A stretch of DNA of 38,081 bases from Streptosporangiales bacterium (GTDB lineage Bacteria > Actinomycetota > Actinomycetes > Streptosporangiales > WHST01), in contig WHTA01000057.1 of NCBI GenBank assembly GCA_009379825.1, positions 1-38,081 on the forward strand. The letters run 5' to 3'. The notes under the pieces were generated by a model. It made no database searches, was not told the DNA's origin, and saw only the letters and a list, made by a program, of their open reading frames with translations. Positions 26,593-35,027 of the stretch are shown in pieces. Position numbers and translations under genes: made by a program. How positions within the stretch are numbered: the first letter of the stretch is position 1; every line of letters begins with the position of its first letter.

Positions 26593-27957
26593 ATGGTTCT
26601 GGGTAGAGACGAGGCAGAACGGGCCCGCCGTGCGGCGGGGACCGCGGAACGCAAGTCTCAGGCACGCAAGGCGATATCCGCCAGCGCGATCGGCACGTCG
26701 ATCGAGTGGTACGACTTCTTCCTCTACGGCACGGCGGCGGCGCTGATCTTCCCGAAGCTCTTCTTTCCCGCGTCCGAACCGTACGTGGGTGTGATCCAGT
26801 CGTTCGCGACGTACGCGGTGGGCTTCGCGGCGCGGCCCGTCGGTGCGGCGCTCTTCGGGCACTGGGGAGACCGGATCGGCCGGAAGGCCACGCTGATCGT
26901 CACCTTGCTGCTGATGGGAATCTCGTCGGCGGTGATCGGTCTGTTGCCGAGCACCGACAGCATCGGCGCGGCCGCACCGATCCTCCTGGTCGCGCTGCGA
27001 CTCCTCCAGGGCCTCGCGGTGGGCGGCGAGTGGGGCGGTTCCGTGCTGCTCGCCATGGAGTGGGGCGACCAGAAGAGACGCGGGTTTTCCGCCAGCTGGC
27101 CGCAGTTCGGTGTGCCGGTCGGGCTGTTGCTCGGCACCGGCGGTATGACGCTGTTCAGCGCCGTGCTATCGCCTGACGCGTTCAGCTCGTGGGGCTGGCG
27201 GGTGCCGTTCCTGCTCAGCCTGGTACTGGTCGCCATCGGCCTGTTCATCAGGCTGCGGATCCTCGAGACGCCGATGTTCGCCACGGTCGTCGAGAGCGAT
27301 CAGGTCGAGAAGGCGCCGATCCTCCAGGTGGTGAAGCGGCACTGGCGCGAGCTGCTGCTCACCGCGGGGCTGAGGTACTCGGAGCAGATGCCGTTCTACA
27401 TCTTCACGGTGTTCTCCTTGACTTACGTCACCGACCGAGGGGTGGAGCAGACGTTCGCGCTCTCTGCGGTGATGGTCGCGGCGGTGATCTCGCTGTTCTC
27501 GATCCCGTTCTTCGGGTGGCTGTCGGACGTGGCCGGCCGCAAACGCGTCTATCTGATCGGGTCGATCACCATCACGGTCTACGCGTTCGTGTTCTTCGGG
27601 ATGCTCAACACCGGGGTAGCGGCGGTCGTCTTCATCGCGATCGTGCTCTCGCTGATCCCGCACGACATGCAGTACGGGCCGCAGGCCGCTCTCATCGCGG
27701 AGAGCTTCCCGACCGGGTTGCGGTACGGCGGAGCCGGGATCGGGTACCAGCTGTCTTCGGTGTTCGCGGGTGGGCCGGCGCCGCTGGTGGCCGCCTGGCT
27801 GCTGCACAGCTTCGGCACGGCGTACGCGATCGCCGGCTACGTCGTCTTCTCGATGGTGGTCACGCTGATCTGCGTCCGGCTGCTGCCGGACCGGTCGCGT
27901 GCGGACATCAGCGACGACCAGACCTACGCGCGGAGGACGCCCGCGGCCAACGCTTGA
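26593..27957 (+). CDS. MHS-family MFS transporter
   Basis: A 454-residue transporter of the metabolite:H+ symporter group (ShiA, KgtP, ProP relatives). Twelve helices are predicted. The first helix IGTSIEWYDFFLYGTAAAL, the loop GDRIGRKATL after helix 2, and LQGLAVGGEWGG are group signatures. The ATG has GGGAGG 8 bases upstream. Linked to bdhA and the PucR regulator, it is likely to import 3-hydroxybutyrate or another small carboxylate, but the substrate is not readable from sequence. Confidence 0.88.
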   Translation: MVLGRDEAERARRAAGTAERKSQARKAISASAIGTSIEWYDFFLYGTAAALIFPKLFFPASEPYVGVIQSFATYAVGFAARPVGAALFGHWGDRIGRKATLIVTLLLMGISSAVIGLLPSTDSIGAAAPILLVALRLLQGLAVGGEWGGSVLLAMEWGDQKRRGFSASWPQFGVPVGLLLGTGGMTLFSAVLSPDAFSSWGWRVPFLLSLVLVAIGLFIRLRILETPMFATVVESDQVEKAPILQVVKRHWRELLLTAGLRYSEQMPFYIFTVFSLTYVTDRGVEQTFALSAVMVAAVISLFSIPFFGWLSDVAGRKRVYLIGSITITVYAFVFFGMLNTGVAAVVFIAIVLSLIPHDMQYGPQAALIAESFPTGLRYGGAGIGYQLSSVFAGGPAPLVAAWLLHSFGTAYAIAGYVVFSMVVTLICVRLLPDRSRADISDDQTYARRTPAANA

Positions 27958-27985
27958 CCCCGCACTAGGAGGTCTATCGAGCCCC

Positions 27986-28024
27986 CTGGAACGCGCCTTT
28001 GCCCCGAGCTCAGGCGCGTTCCAG
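27986..28024. terminator. strong bidirectional hairpin terminator
   Basis: CTGGAACGCGCCT (27986-27998) and AGGCGCGTTCCAG (28012-28024) are perfectly complementary, a 13-bp stem around a 13-base loop. It sits between convergent genes; the right arm is also the last codons of the minus-strand permease gene. Confidence 0.75.
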
Positions 28025-29665
28025 GCGTGGGACCACGACCTCGCGGAAGATCAGCAGGACCGCGGCCGCGCTGGGAATGGCGAGCAGCGCGCCGAGCACG
28101 CCGAGCAGGCTGCCGCCGACGAGGATCGCGACGACCGTCACCGCGGCGGGCAGCTCGACCGCCTTGCGCATCACGCGGGGGTAGATCAGGTAGTTCTCCA
28201 GCTGCTGGTAGCCGACGTAGAACAACGCGGTGGCGATGCCCGTGGGTATGCCTGCGCTGAACGACACGAGCGTGACGAGCACCCCGCCGATGGTCGCGCC
28301 GATCATCGGGATCAGGCCGAGCAGCATGACGCACAGCGCGAGGGGGAGCGCGTAGGGCACCCGCCAGATGAGCAGCCAGATGTACGTGGAGAGGCCGGCG
28401 ATGAACACCACGATCGCCGCACCTGAGACGTAGCCGCCGACCCGCTGGGTGATCTCGTCGCCGAGCAGCGTCACCCGCTCCCTGCGGGTGCGCGGCGCCA
28501 GCCGGTAGAGGGTGCGCTTGATCTTCGGTAGCGCGGCGAGGAAGTACAGGGTGAGGATCAGCACGCTGAACGTGTTGAAGATACCGCTGGCGATCGCCTT
28601 GCCGGCGCCGACGATGCCGGTCGCGAGCTGGCTGCCGAGCGCCTGGCCGCGGGTGTTCAGGTAGTCCTGCGCCCGCTCGAGCAGCTGGTAGCGCTCGTCC
28701 AGCCGGTTGATGGTCGCGTTGTTCTGCAGCGTCGCCAGGTAGTCGTTCCGGTTCGCCCACAGCTCCTGCGACTGCTGCACGAGCGGCGGGACGATTGCCG
28801 AGACGAAGCCGGCCACGAACACCAGCAGCGCGACGAAGACGATGGTCACCGCGAGGCCGCGGGGGACCTTCCTGCGCTGCAGGAACTCCACCGCCGGGTT
28901 GAGGCCGACGGCCAGGAACATCGCGACGATGAGGATCACGATGACCGACTGGACGTTGATGACCGCCTGCACCAGCGCCCACGCGACCGCGACGCCCAGC
29001 GCGCCGGTGAGCCCGAACAGGAACGGCGAGCGGCGGAACGGCCGCCCCGGCCGCCCGAACGGGAACCGGCTGCTCACCGTCATCTCGTCGCGAGGCACCT
29101 CGACGTGTGCCGCGTACTCGGGTATCTCCTGCTCGCCGCCGCCGGCCGCAGTGCCCTGCCCGGCTGCCTCGATGTTGCCGGCGTTCGCCCCGGCGGTCGC
29201 GCTGTCACCTGGCGCGGCCTCGTACGCGGTTGTGCCGGCCGCGTCGGCGTCGCGCGGGGCGGTGCCGCCGCTGACCGCGTCGTCGGCCCCGGTGGTGGCG
29301 CGGTCGCCTGGTGCGGCCTTGCCGGCGGTATCGCCGTGCTTGGCGCCGCTGCCTGCGGTGCCCCGCTCGGCCGGCGCGGCGCCGCTGCCGGCCGAGCGGG
29401 CGTCGCGCGGGGCGGTGCCGCCGCCGGTCGCGTCGTCGGCCCCGGTGGTGGCGCTGTCGCCCGGTGCGGCCTTGCCGGCTGTTGGGCCGGTCGCGGCGTC
29501 GTGCTCGGGGCCGCTGCCTGCGGTGGCGCTGGCGCTGGTGGTCGCGTCGGGGGCCGGCGGGTCCTGGGCGCTCGGCTGGGTGGGCGCGTCGTCGGGGGTG
29601 GGTGGGGCGCTGGAGTCGCGCTCGCTGGGGTCGCCGTCGTCAGACGGCTGGCTCGTGGTGCTCAC
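28010..29665 (-). CDS. AI-2E family permease with long repetitive N-terminal tail
   Basis: A 551-residue protein. Residues about 215-545 are the AI-2E transporter (PerM/YdiK-like) membrane domain with about eight helices and the typical PLVQQSQELWANRNDYL region and GGYVSGAAIVVFIAGL segment. The first 200 or so residues are low-complexity Ala/Gly/Thr/Pro/Asp, containing a 28-residue repeat at 62-89 and 113-140 and a partial third at 148-163. This disordered tail should be cytoplasmic. Substrate unknown; family members include proton/sodium antiporters and the AI-2 exporter TqsA. GTG start, 12 bases after divIVA, so a two-gene operon. Family assignment firm, exact start less so. Confidence 0.82.
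   Translation of the reverse strand: MSTTSQPSDDGDPSERDSSAPPTPDDAPTQPSAQDPPAPDATTSASATAGSGPEHDAATGPTAGKAAPGDSATTGADDATGGGTAPRDARSAGSGAAPAERGTAGSGAKHGDTAGKAAPGDRATTGADDAVSGGTAPRDADAAGTTAYEAAPGDSATAGANAGNIEAAGQGTAAGGGEQEIPEYAAHVEVPRDEMTVSSRFPFGRPGRPFRRSPFLFGLTGALGVAVAWALVQAVINVQSVIVILIVAMFLAVGLNPAVEFLQRRKVPRGLAVTIVFVALLVFVAGFVSAIVPPLVQQSQELWANRNDYLATLQNNATINRLDERYQLLERAQDYLNTRGQALGSQLATGIVGAGKAIASGIFNTFSVLILTLYFLAALPKIKRTLYRLAPRTRRERVTLLGDEITQRVGGYVSGAAIVVFIAGLSTYIWLLIWRVPYALPLALCVMLLGLIPMIGATIGGVLVTLVSFSAGIPTGIATALFYVGYQQLENYLIYPRVMRKAVELPAAVTVVAILVGGSLLGVLGALLAIPSAAAVLLIFREVVVPRLERA
29246..29482 (-). repeat. duplicated 84-bp coding repeat in the permease tail
   Basis: 29399-29482 and 29246-29329 encode the same 28-residue unit (TAGKAAPGD...GGTAPRDA) with few changes. 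A shorter third version follows downstream in the gene. Confidence 0.8.
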
Positions 29666-29677
29666 AGGTCCGTGTGC

Positions 29678-30754
29678 TCAGTAACGTCGTCCCGGGACGC
29701 CCGGCGTGTTCTGCCTGGACGCATGGATCTGACCGCTGTGGTGGTGCTCGGTGCGCGACTGGGACCACTGCCCGCCGGCCGCCTGGCTGCCGGCCTGCCT
29801 GGCCTGCGGCGAACCCCCGCCGCCTTGGTCACTGCTCTCCGGCCGGTCGATCTTAGCGGAGCCCGAGGCACTCTGGTCACCGCCGCCGCTGCTCGTGCTG
29901 CTGGCGGGGCGGTCCGCGCTCGGGTCCGCCTGCGGGGTGCTGGCGGAGAAGTCCAGCGGCGCAGCCACGCCGAGCAGGTTGCGCAGCTGCTCCATCTGCG
30001 AGTTGACCGCGGTCTTCTTGCGGTCGAGCTCGGCCTGCTCGCGCTCGATCTGCTCCCTGATACGGGCCGAGTGCGCGTCCGCCTCCGACTTGATCCGGTC
30101 GGCGTCCTCCTGCGCGAGGCGTACCAGCTGCTCGGCCTTCTGCTTCGCCTCGGCGACCCGCTTGTCCGCCTCCTCGACGGAGCTCTTCCGCCGCTGCTCG
30201 GCGGCCTGGGTCGACTCGCGCTCGCGCTTCTCGGCCTCCTCGATCGACTTCTGCTTGCGCTGCTCGGCCTCCTCGATGGACGCCTTCTTGCGCTTCTCGG
30301 CGTCCTCGACGGAGGCGGTCCTACGCTCCTCGACCTCCTGGTCGAGCTCCTCGCGGCGCCGCTTCACCTCGGCCGCGAGCTCGGCCTCCTGGGTGCGCTG
30401 CCGCTCGGCGCTGGCCTCGGAGTCGCGGCGCGCCTTGCCGACGATCTGCTCCCTGAGCTCCTCCGCTTCCTCCCTGGTACGGCGGATGAGGTCGGTTGAC
30501 TCCTCCTCGGCCAGCCGCAGCAGCTGCTCGACCCGGGAGCCGAGGCCCGCGTAGCTCGGGCTGCTCTGCTCGGTCGCCTGCTGCTGGGTGTTCTCGAGCG
30601 CCCGCTGCAGCTCCGCGTTGTGCTCGCGGGCCTGCCGCAGCGACGACTCGACCTGGGTTACGTAGTCGTCGACCTGGTTACGCGCGTATCCGCGCATAAC
30701 GACGTCGAACGCTTGGTTCGAGAAGAAGTCGTCGAGAGGCTGCTCAGGCGTCAT
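29678..30754 (-). CDS. DivIVA-domain coiled-coil protein
   Basis: A 358-residue protein. Residues 8-45 (LDDFFSNQAFDVVMRGYARN followed by QVDDYVTQV) are the DivIVA N-terminal membrane-curvature domain. Residues about 75-265 are one long charged coiled coil containing five 11-residue repeats at 146-200. The tail (270-358) is low-complexity Ser/Gly/Gln and probably disordered. Such proteins organise polar growth or cytoskeletal assemblies in actinobacteria (DivIVA/Wag31, Scy, FilP). This one differs from classical Wag31 by its repeats and tail, so it may be a paralogue; a main DivIVA would be expected in the dcw cluster. First gene of an operon with the AI-2E permease. Confidence 0.8.
   Translation of the reverse strand: MTPEQPLDDFFSNQAFDVVMRGYARNQVDDYVTQVESSLRQAREHNAELQRALENTQQQATEQSSPSYAGLGSRVEQLLRLAEEESTDLIRRTREEAEELREQIVGKARRDSEASAERQRTQEAELAAEVKRRREELDQEVEERRTASVEDAEKRKKASIEEAEQRKQKSIEEAEKRERESTQAAEQRRKSSVEEADKRVAEAKQKAEQLVRLAQEDADRIKSEADAHSARIREQIEREQAELDRKKTAVNSQMEQLRNLLGVAAPLDFSASTPQADPSADRPASSTSSGGGDQSASGSAKIDRPESSDQGGGGSPQARQAGSQAAGGQWSQSRTEHHHSGQIHASRQNTPGVPGRRY
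30155..30319 (-). repeat. five 33-bp repeats encoding hendecads
   Basis: Five consecutive 11-residue units of the form xxSIEEAEKRx (residues 146-200 of the DivIVA-domain protein). An 11-residue period indicates a right-handed coiled coil, as in Scy-type scaffold proteins. Confidence 0.75.
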
Positions 30755-30895
30755 ACCCCCATCTTTGCAGAGTCAGGCCCGAGTGAGCAGGGGTGCGGGC
30801 TACGACACGCCAGCTCATGGTAAGGAAGTTGCCACGGTGAGTGGTGGTAGCGCTCGGGGGTGCCGGCCGCCCGCGCAGAGCCGGGGAGGAGGGCC

Positions 30896-31528
30896 ATGCG
30901 GCGGCCGTGGGGCAGGGCCGGCCTGGTGCCGTATCTGCTGCTCGCCGCCGGGCACCTGGGCTCGCTCGCGCTCGACCTCGACCGGCTGGACCTGGCGACG
31001 AGAGTGCTACTGATGCCGGCGTTGGCCGCCGGGCTTTGGCTCATGGCGGGCCGGCCGCGCGACCGCCGGACCTGGCTGGTGCTGGTCGCCATCGGCTGGT
31101 CCTGGCTGGGCGACCTGGCGCTGACCTCCACCGGCACGGCGTTCTTCCTCCTCGGCCTGGCGGCGTTCGGCCTCGCGCACCTGAGCTACCTGACCGCGTG
31201 CTGGCCGTTCGCCAGGCGGTCCGGCCGATGACGGCGGCCGTGGCTGGTCGCCGCGTACTTGGTCTGGTGGGTCGACCTGGTGGCCGTGCTGCTCCCGGAC
31301 GTCGGCGCGCTCGTCGTGCCGCTGGCCTGCTACGGACTCGCGCTTGGCGGCAACGCGGTCGTCGCGCACGGGGTGAACCGGCTGACGGCGCTCGGCGCCG
31401 CGTCCTTCGTGGTCTCGGACTCGCTGCTCGCGTTGACGACGTTCCACGGCTCGTTCGACCTGCCCGGTCACGACTTCTGGGTCATGCTGACGTACCTGGC
31501 CGGGCAGGGCCTGCTGGTGTGGGGCTAG
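30896..31528 (+). pseudogene. YhhN-family lysoplasmalogenase gene interrupted by in-frame TGA
   Basis: Read through, this frame gives 210 positions and about seven membrane helices, the usual size and shape of YhhN/TMEM86 proteins, which hydrolyse lysoplasmalogens or act in membrane lipid turnover. The family segment WSWLGDLAL (about residues 65-73) is present. A TGA at 31229-31231 (codon 112) interrupts it; both sides stay in the same frame and fit together as ...ARRSGR-stop-RRPWLV.... A single C-to-T change of a CGA Arg codon would explain it. ATG 30896 follows AGGAGG. The stop TAG overlaps the stop of the opposite epimerase gene (CTAG). Pseudogene, readthrough or sequencing error are all possible. 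Confidence 0.75.
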
Positions 31529-31938
31529 CCGGCCGGCTGGACCAGTTCCACGAGCACGCCACCCGCGTCCTTGGGGTGGACGAAGTTGACCAGTGAACCG
31601 GCCGTACCGGTGCGCGCGGTGTCGTAGAGCAGCCGCATCCCACGGGCGCGCAGCTGCGCGGCCGCCTGCTCCACGTCGGCCACCCGGTACGCGACCTGCT
31701 GCACGCCGGGTCCTGAGCAGTCGAGGAACTTGGCGATAGGCGACTGCGGTGTCAGCGGGGCGAGCAGCTGCACCTGGGTGCCGTCCTCGGCGCCGACCAC
31801 CAGCATCGCCTCGCGTACGCCCTGCTCCTCGTTCGTCTCCTCGTGCACGACGCGCATGCCGAAGGTCTGCACGTAGAGCTCCTTGGCCTGGTCGAGGTCG
31901 GGGACGGCGATGCCGACATGGTCGATGGTGGTGAACAC
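31525..31938 (-). CDS. mce: methylmalonyl-CoA epimerase
   Basis: A 137-residue enzyme of the glyoxalase/VOC fold that interconverts (2R)- and (2S)-methylmalonyl-CoA in propionate metabolism. Expected metal ligands His7, Gln57 and Glu131 are visible. The third position, usually His in a HH pair, is Gln here (Gln80-Gln81 in [11 protein letters not shown]). The C-terminal [16 protein letters not shown] is typical. It is divergent from the thiolase gene and matches the Rv1322A-Rv1323 arrangement. GTG start with GAAGGG about 12 bases upstream. Confidence 0.9.
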   Translation of the reverse strand: MFTTIDHVGIAVPDLDQAKELYVQTFGMRVVHEETNEEQGVREAMLVVGAEDGTQVQLLAPLTPQSPIAKFLDCSGPGVQQVAYRVADVEQAAAQLRARGMRLLYDTARTGTAGSLVNFVHPKDAGGVLVELVQPAG

Positions 31939-32085
31939 GTGCCTGGGCCCTTCGTGACTGCTCGCTGGTCCGCCGGCCGGATGCGCTCACCTGCACGAAC
32001 ACCGGGACCGGCGCCGGGGCAGGCAACCCGCCCGCTGCTCCAAGTATCGTGGGTCGCAGGCGGGCTGCTGCGAGGAGGCGGAAAG

Positions 32086-33279
32086 ATGGTTGAGTCCAGC
32101 ACGGTGATCGTCGGTGGCGCACGTACCCCGATGGGCCGGTTGCTCGGCGCCCTCAAGGGGTTCGCCGCGACCGACCTGGGCGGTTTCGCCGTACGTGGCG
32201 CGCTCGAACGTGCCGGTCTCGCCGGCGACGACGTCGACTACGTCGTGCTCGGCCAGGTGCTGCCGGCCGGCGGCGGTCAGGCAACCGCACGGCAGGCGGC
32301 CGTCAACGGCGGCATCCCGATGACCGTGCCGTCCATCACCATCAACAAGATGTGTCTGTCCGGCCTGAACGCCGTGGCGATCGCCGACCTCTACATCCGC
32401 GACGGCGCCGCCGACGTGGTCGTGGCCGGCGGCATGGAGTCGATGACGAACGCGCCGCACATGCTGCTCGGCTCTCGCGAGGGTTACAAGTACGGCGACG
32501 TGACGGTCGTCGACCACATGGCGTACGACGGCCTCACCGACGCGTTCAACTGCTGCTCGATGGGTGAGCTCACCGACCGGCGCAACGACGAGCTGGGCAT
32601 CGGCCGGGCCGAGCAGGACCGCATCTCGGCGCAGTCGCACCAGCGGGCCGCCGCGGCCCAGAAGAACGGCCTGTTCGCGGAGGAGATCGCCCCCGTCGAG
32701 GTGCCCCAACGCAAGGGCGACCCGCTGCTGGTCGAGCACGACGAGGGCATCCGCGCGGACACCACCGCGGAGGGCCTGGCGAAGCTGCGGCCGACGTTCC
32801 GTCCCGAGGGCACGATCACCGCGGGCAGCGCCTCGCAGATCTCCGACGGTGCCTGCGCGCTGGCGGTCACGTCGCGTGCGGTGGCGGAGCAGCGCGGGCT
32901 GCCGATCCTCGCCGAGGTCGGGGCGCACGGCATGGTGGCCGGCCCGGACGCGACCTTGCAGTCCCAGCCGTCCGGCGCGATCCGTGCCGCGCTCGACCGC
33001 GAGGGCCTGGACATCGCCGACGTCGACCTGTTCGAGATCAACGAGGCGTTCGCCGGGGTGTCGCTGCAGTCGATGAAGGAGCTCGGCATCGACGAGGACA
33101 AGGTGAACGTGAACGGCGGCGCGATCGCGCTCGGCCACCCGGTCGGCATGTCCGGCGCCCGGTTGGTGCTGCACCTGATGCACGAGCTGCGCCGCCGCGG
33201 CGGCGGCGTCGGCGTCGCTGGGCTGTGCGGCGGCGGCGGGCAGGGCGACGCGCTCGTCGTTCGAGTCCCCGCCGCGTGA
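32086..33279 (+). CDS. acetyl-CoA acetyltransferase (thiolase)
   Basis: A 397-residue thiolase that condenses two acetyl-CoA or cleaves acetoacetyl-CoA. The catalytic residues are Cys90 (NKMCLSGLN), His351 ([11 protein letters not shown]) and Cys381 ([11 protein letters not shown]), all present. The ATG at 32086 has GAGGAGG 9 bases upstream; the frame is open for 80 codons further up but lacks a start with homologous sequence. TATCGT at 32046-32051 could be its -10. Orthologous by position to Rv1323 (fadA4). It can supply or remove acetoacetyl-CoA for the 3-hydroxyacyl-CoA dehydrogenases and bdhA in this window. Confidence 0.94.
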   Translation: MVESSTVIVGGARTPMGRLLGALKGFAATDLGGFAVRGALERAGLAGDDVDYVVLGQVLPAGGGQATARQAAVNGGIPMTVPSITINKMCLSGLNAVAIADLYIRDGAADVVVAGGMESMTNAPHMLLGSREGYKYGDVTVVDHMAYDGLTDAFNCCSMGELTDRRNDELGIGRAEQDRISAQSHQRAAAAQKNGLFAEEIAPVEVPQRKGDPLLVEHDEGIRADTTAEGLAKLRPTFRPEGTITAGSASQISDGACALAVTSRAVAEQRGLPILAEVGAHGMVAGPDATLQSQPSGAIRAALDREGLDIADVDLFEINEAFAGVSLQSMKELGIDEDKVNVNGGAIALGHPVGMSGARLVLHLMHELRRRGGGVGVAGLCGGGGQGDALVVRVPAA

Positions 33280-33284
33280 GGGCG

Positions 33285-33290
33285 TAGCCT
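33285..33290 (+). promoter_or_regulatory. -10 box TAGCCT of a leaderless-type promoter before meaB
   Basis: TAGCCT is followed by six bases and the meaB ATG; no Shine-Dalgarno. The same hexamer and spacing occur before pduO, which serves the same cofactor pathway. Confidence 0.45.
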
Positions 33291-33296
33291 CGGCGA

Positions 33297-34268
33297 ATGC
33301 CCACAGCTGACATCGGCGAGCTGGTCGAGCAGGCGAGGAACGGCCGGCCGCGTGCGGTCGCGCGGCTGATCTCGCTCGTCGAGAACGACGCGCCCCAGCT
33401 GCGCCAGGTGATGGCCGCGCTCGCCCCGTACACCGGCAACGCGCACGTCATCGGGCTGACCGGTTCGCCTGGTGTGGGCAAGTCGACGGTGACCGACGCG
33501 CTCGTGTCGGCGTTCCGTCGCGCCGGTGCGCGCGTCGGGGTGCTCGCCGTCGACCCGACGTCGCCGTTCACCGGCGGCGCGCTGCTGGGCGACCGGGTGC
33601 GGATGCAGGACCACGCCACCGACCCCGAGGTGTACATCAGGTCGATGGCGACCCGCGGGCATCTGGGCGGGCTGGCCGCGGCGAGCATGCAGGCGATCCG
33701 GGTGCTCGACGCGGCCGGATGTGCCGTGGTGCTGGTCGAGACCGTCGGCGTCGGGCAGTCCGAGGTGCAGATCGCGTCCGAGGCGGACACGACGGTGGTG
33801 CTGCTCGCGCCCGGCATGGGTGACGCGATCCAGACCTTCAAGGCGGGCATCCTCGAGGTCGGCGACGTGTTCTGCGTGAACAAGGCCGACCGCGACGGTG
33901 CCGACAGCACCGTACGGGAGCTGAACCACATGCTGTCGTACGGCGAGCGCCGCGGACCCGACGACTGGCGGCCGCAGGTGGTGCGTACCGTCGCGGTGAA
34001 GGACGACGGCGTCGGCGAGCTCGTGGACGCCGTACACAAGCACCGGGACTGGCTCAGGCGGGACGGCCGGCTGGAGCAGCGCAGGCGTGCCAGGATCGCG
34101 GACGAGATCGAGGCGATCGCGCTGGAGCAGCTGCGGCGCAGCATCGCCGAGGTGCACGGGGGCGAACATCTGCGGGCCCTGGCAGACCGGGTGGCCGCCG
34201 GTGAGACCGACCCCTACGCGGCCGCGGACGAGCTGGTCGCGAGCGTGACCGGAAAGGACCAGTCGTGA
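33297..34268 (+). CDS. meaB: methylmalonyl-CoA mutase-associated GTPase MeaB
   Basis: A 323-residue G3E GTPase that gates cobalamin loading and protects methylmalonyl-CoA mutase from inactivation. Walker [10 protein letters not shown] is at residues 56-64; [29 protein letters not shown] and NKADRDGA are the switch, G3 and G4 regions. Only 17 bases separate it from the thiolase stop, but a -10-like hexamer suggests a promoter of its own. The mutase genes themselves are not in the window. Confidence 0.95.
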   Translation: MPTADIGELVEQARNGRPRAVARLISLVENDAPQLRQVMAALAPYTGNAHVIGLTGSPGVGKSTVTDALVSAFRRAGARVGVLAVDPTSPFTGGALLGDRVRMQDHATDPEVYIRSMATRGHLGGLAAASMQAIRVLDAAGCAVVLVETVGVGQSEVQIASEADTTVVLLAPGMGDAIQTFKAGILEVGDVFCVNKADRDGADSTVRELNHMLSYGERRGPDDWRPQVVRTVAVKDDGVGELVDAVHKHRDWLRRDGRLEQRRRARIADEIEAIALEQLRRSIAEVHGGEHLRALADRVAAGETDPYAAADELVASVTGKDQS

Positions 34269-34570
34269 TCGTTGCGTTCTCCATCTCGCCCAGCGGGGTC
34301 GGCGACTCCGTCGCCGAGTACGTCGCGGACGCCGTACGGGTGGTCAGGGAGAGCGGCCTACCGCACCAGACCGACGCCATGTTCACCACCGTCGAGGGCG
34401 AGTGGGACGAGGTCATGGACGTGATCCACCGCGCGGTCGAGGCGGTCGCGGCGAAGGCGCCGCGGGTCGGTCTGGTGCTCAAGGCGGACATCCGCCCGAC
34501 GGTGCAGGACACGGCGGCGGACAAGGTGAAGCGGCTGGAACGCCACCTCACTCAGACCGAGAACGTGTGA
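34265..34570 (+). CDS. MTH1187/YkoF-like thiamine-binding protein
   Basis: A 101-residue protein of the MTH1187 (thiamine-binding, DUF77) family, a ferredoxin-like fold in which two subunits form a small-ligand site. The opening [18 protein letters not shown] and the central [15 protein letters not shown] are the conserved parts. The physiological ligand is uncertain. GTG overlaps the meaB stop by 4 bases (GTGA), so it is translationally coupled to meaB, a neighbourhood that hints at a cofactor or CoA-linked role. Confidence 0.82.
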   Translation: MIVAFSISPSGVGDSVAEYVADAVRVVRESGLPHQTDAMFTTVEGEWDEVMDVIHRAVEAVAAKAPRVGLVLKADIRPTVQDTAADKVKRLERHLTQTENV

Positions 34571-35027
34571 ACCTTCTCGGGATGGGCACGCCTCGGTAGC
34601 GCGCTGGGTGGCTCGGCGCGCCGGGGGGCGGTGGACCGCCTGCGCGTACAGGCAGAGCTGGGTGCCGTGCCCCCGCTTGCGCTTCGCGAGCGCGCGCCGG
34701 GTCGTTTCGGCTTGCCAGCCTGGCCCGGGGCGGCGGCGGTGACCAGGGCCGGGTCCCGCCCGTCACTTGCGTGTTGTGTGCGTGCGCTTGGTCGGTCGGC
34801 TTGGTGTCCTGGCTGGGGCCTGCGCGATGCGCTGGCCGGCGGTTCGTGAGCTGGGCTGGTCCCCGCCTTACTCGGGGCGAGGGTGGATGCGTCGTGTCCA
34901 GTATTCGAGACGATGTGGGGCGGGCTGCAAACCTCGTGGGACGGCTTTGCCGGAGATCGACAACGGGTTCCGCGTGTCCGCAGTGCGAGAATGGACGTCT
35001 CCGGTCCCGGGCAGGAAGGGAAGGCAC
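34571..35027. other. 457-bp stretch without a gene, upstream of ilvD
   Basis: No open frame looks genuine. GGCGGT/ACCGCC with a 2-base centre (34627-34640) may end the meaB transcript. The right part (about 34890-35020) has lower GC and should hold the ilvD promoter; I see no clear T-box, attenuator peptide or riboswitch there. Confidence 0.55.
34627..34640. terminator. hairpin after the meaB operon
   Basis: GGCGGT and ACCGCC separated by two bases, 57 bases after the last stop codon of the operon; no T-run. Confidence 0.3.

Noticed and set aside
31229-31231. Selenocysteine codon in the YhhN gene
   Set aside because: The neighbouring residues suggest a former Arg; no obvious SECIS-like hairpin follows, and the family has no known Sec at this site.
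31843-32085. N-terminal extension of the thiolase
   Set aside because: The frame is open upstream, but a clear GAGGAGG precedes the ATG at 32086, the thiolase fold begins there, and the extension would overlap the divergent epimerase gene.
34767-35027. N-terminal extension of IlvD
   Set aside because: The added residues are Arg/Gly/Trp-rich and unlike the family; GGAAGGGAAGG supports the GTG at 35028.
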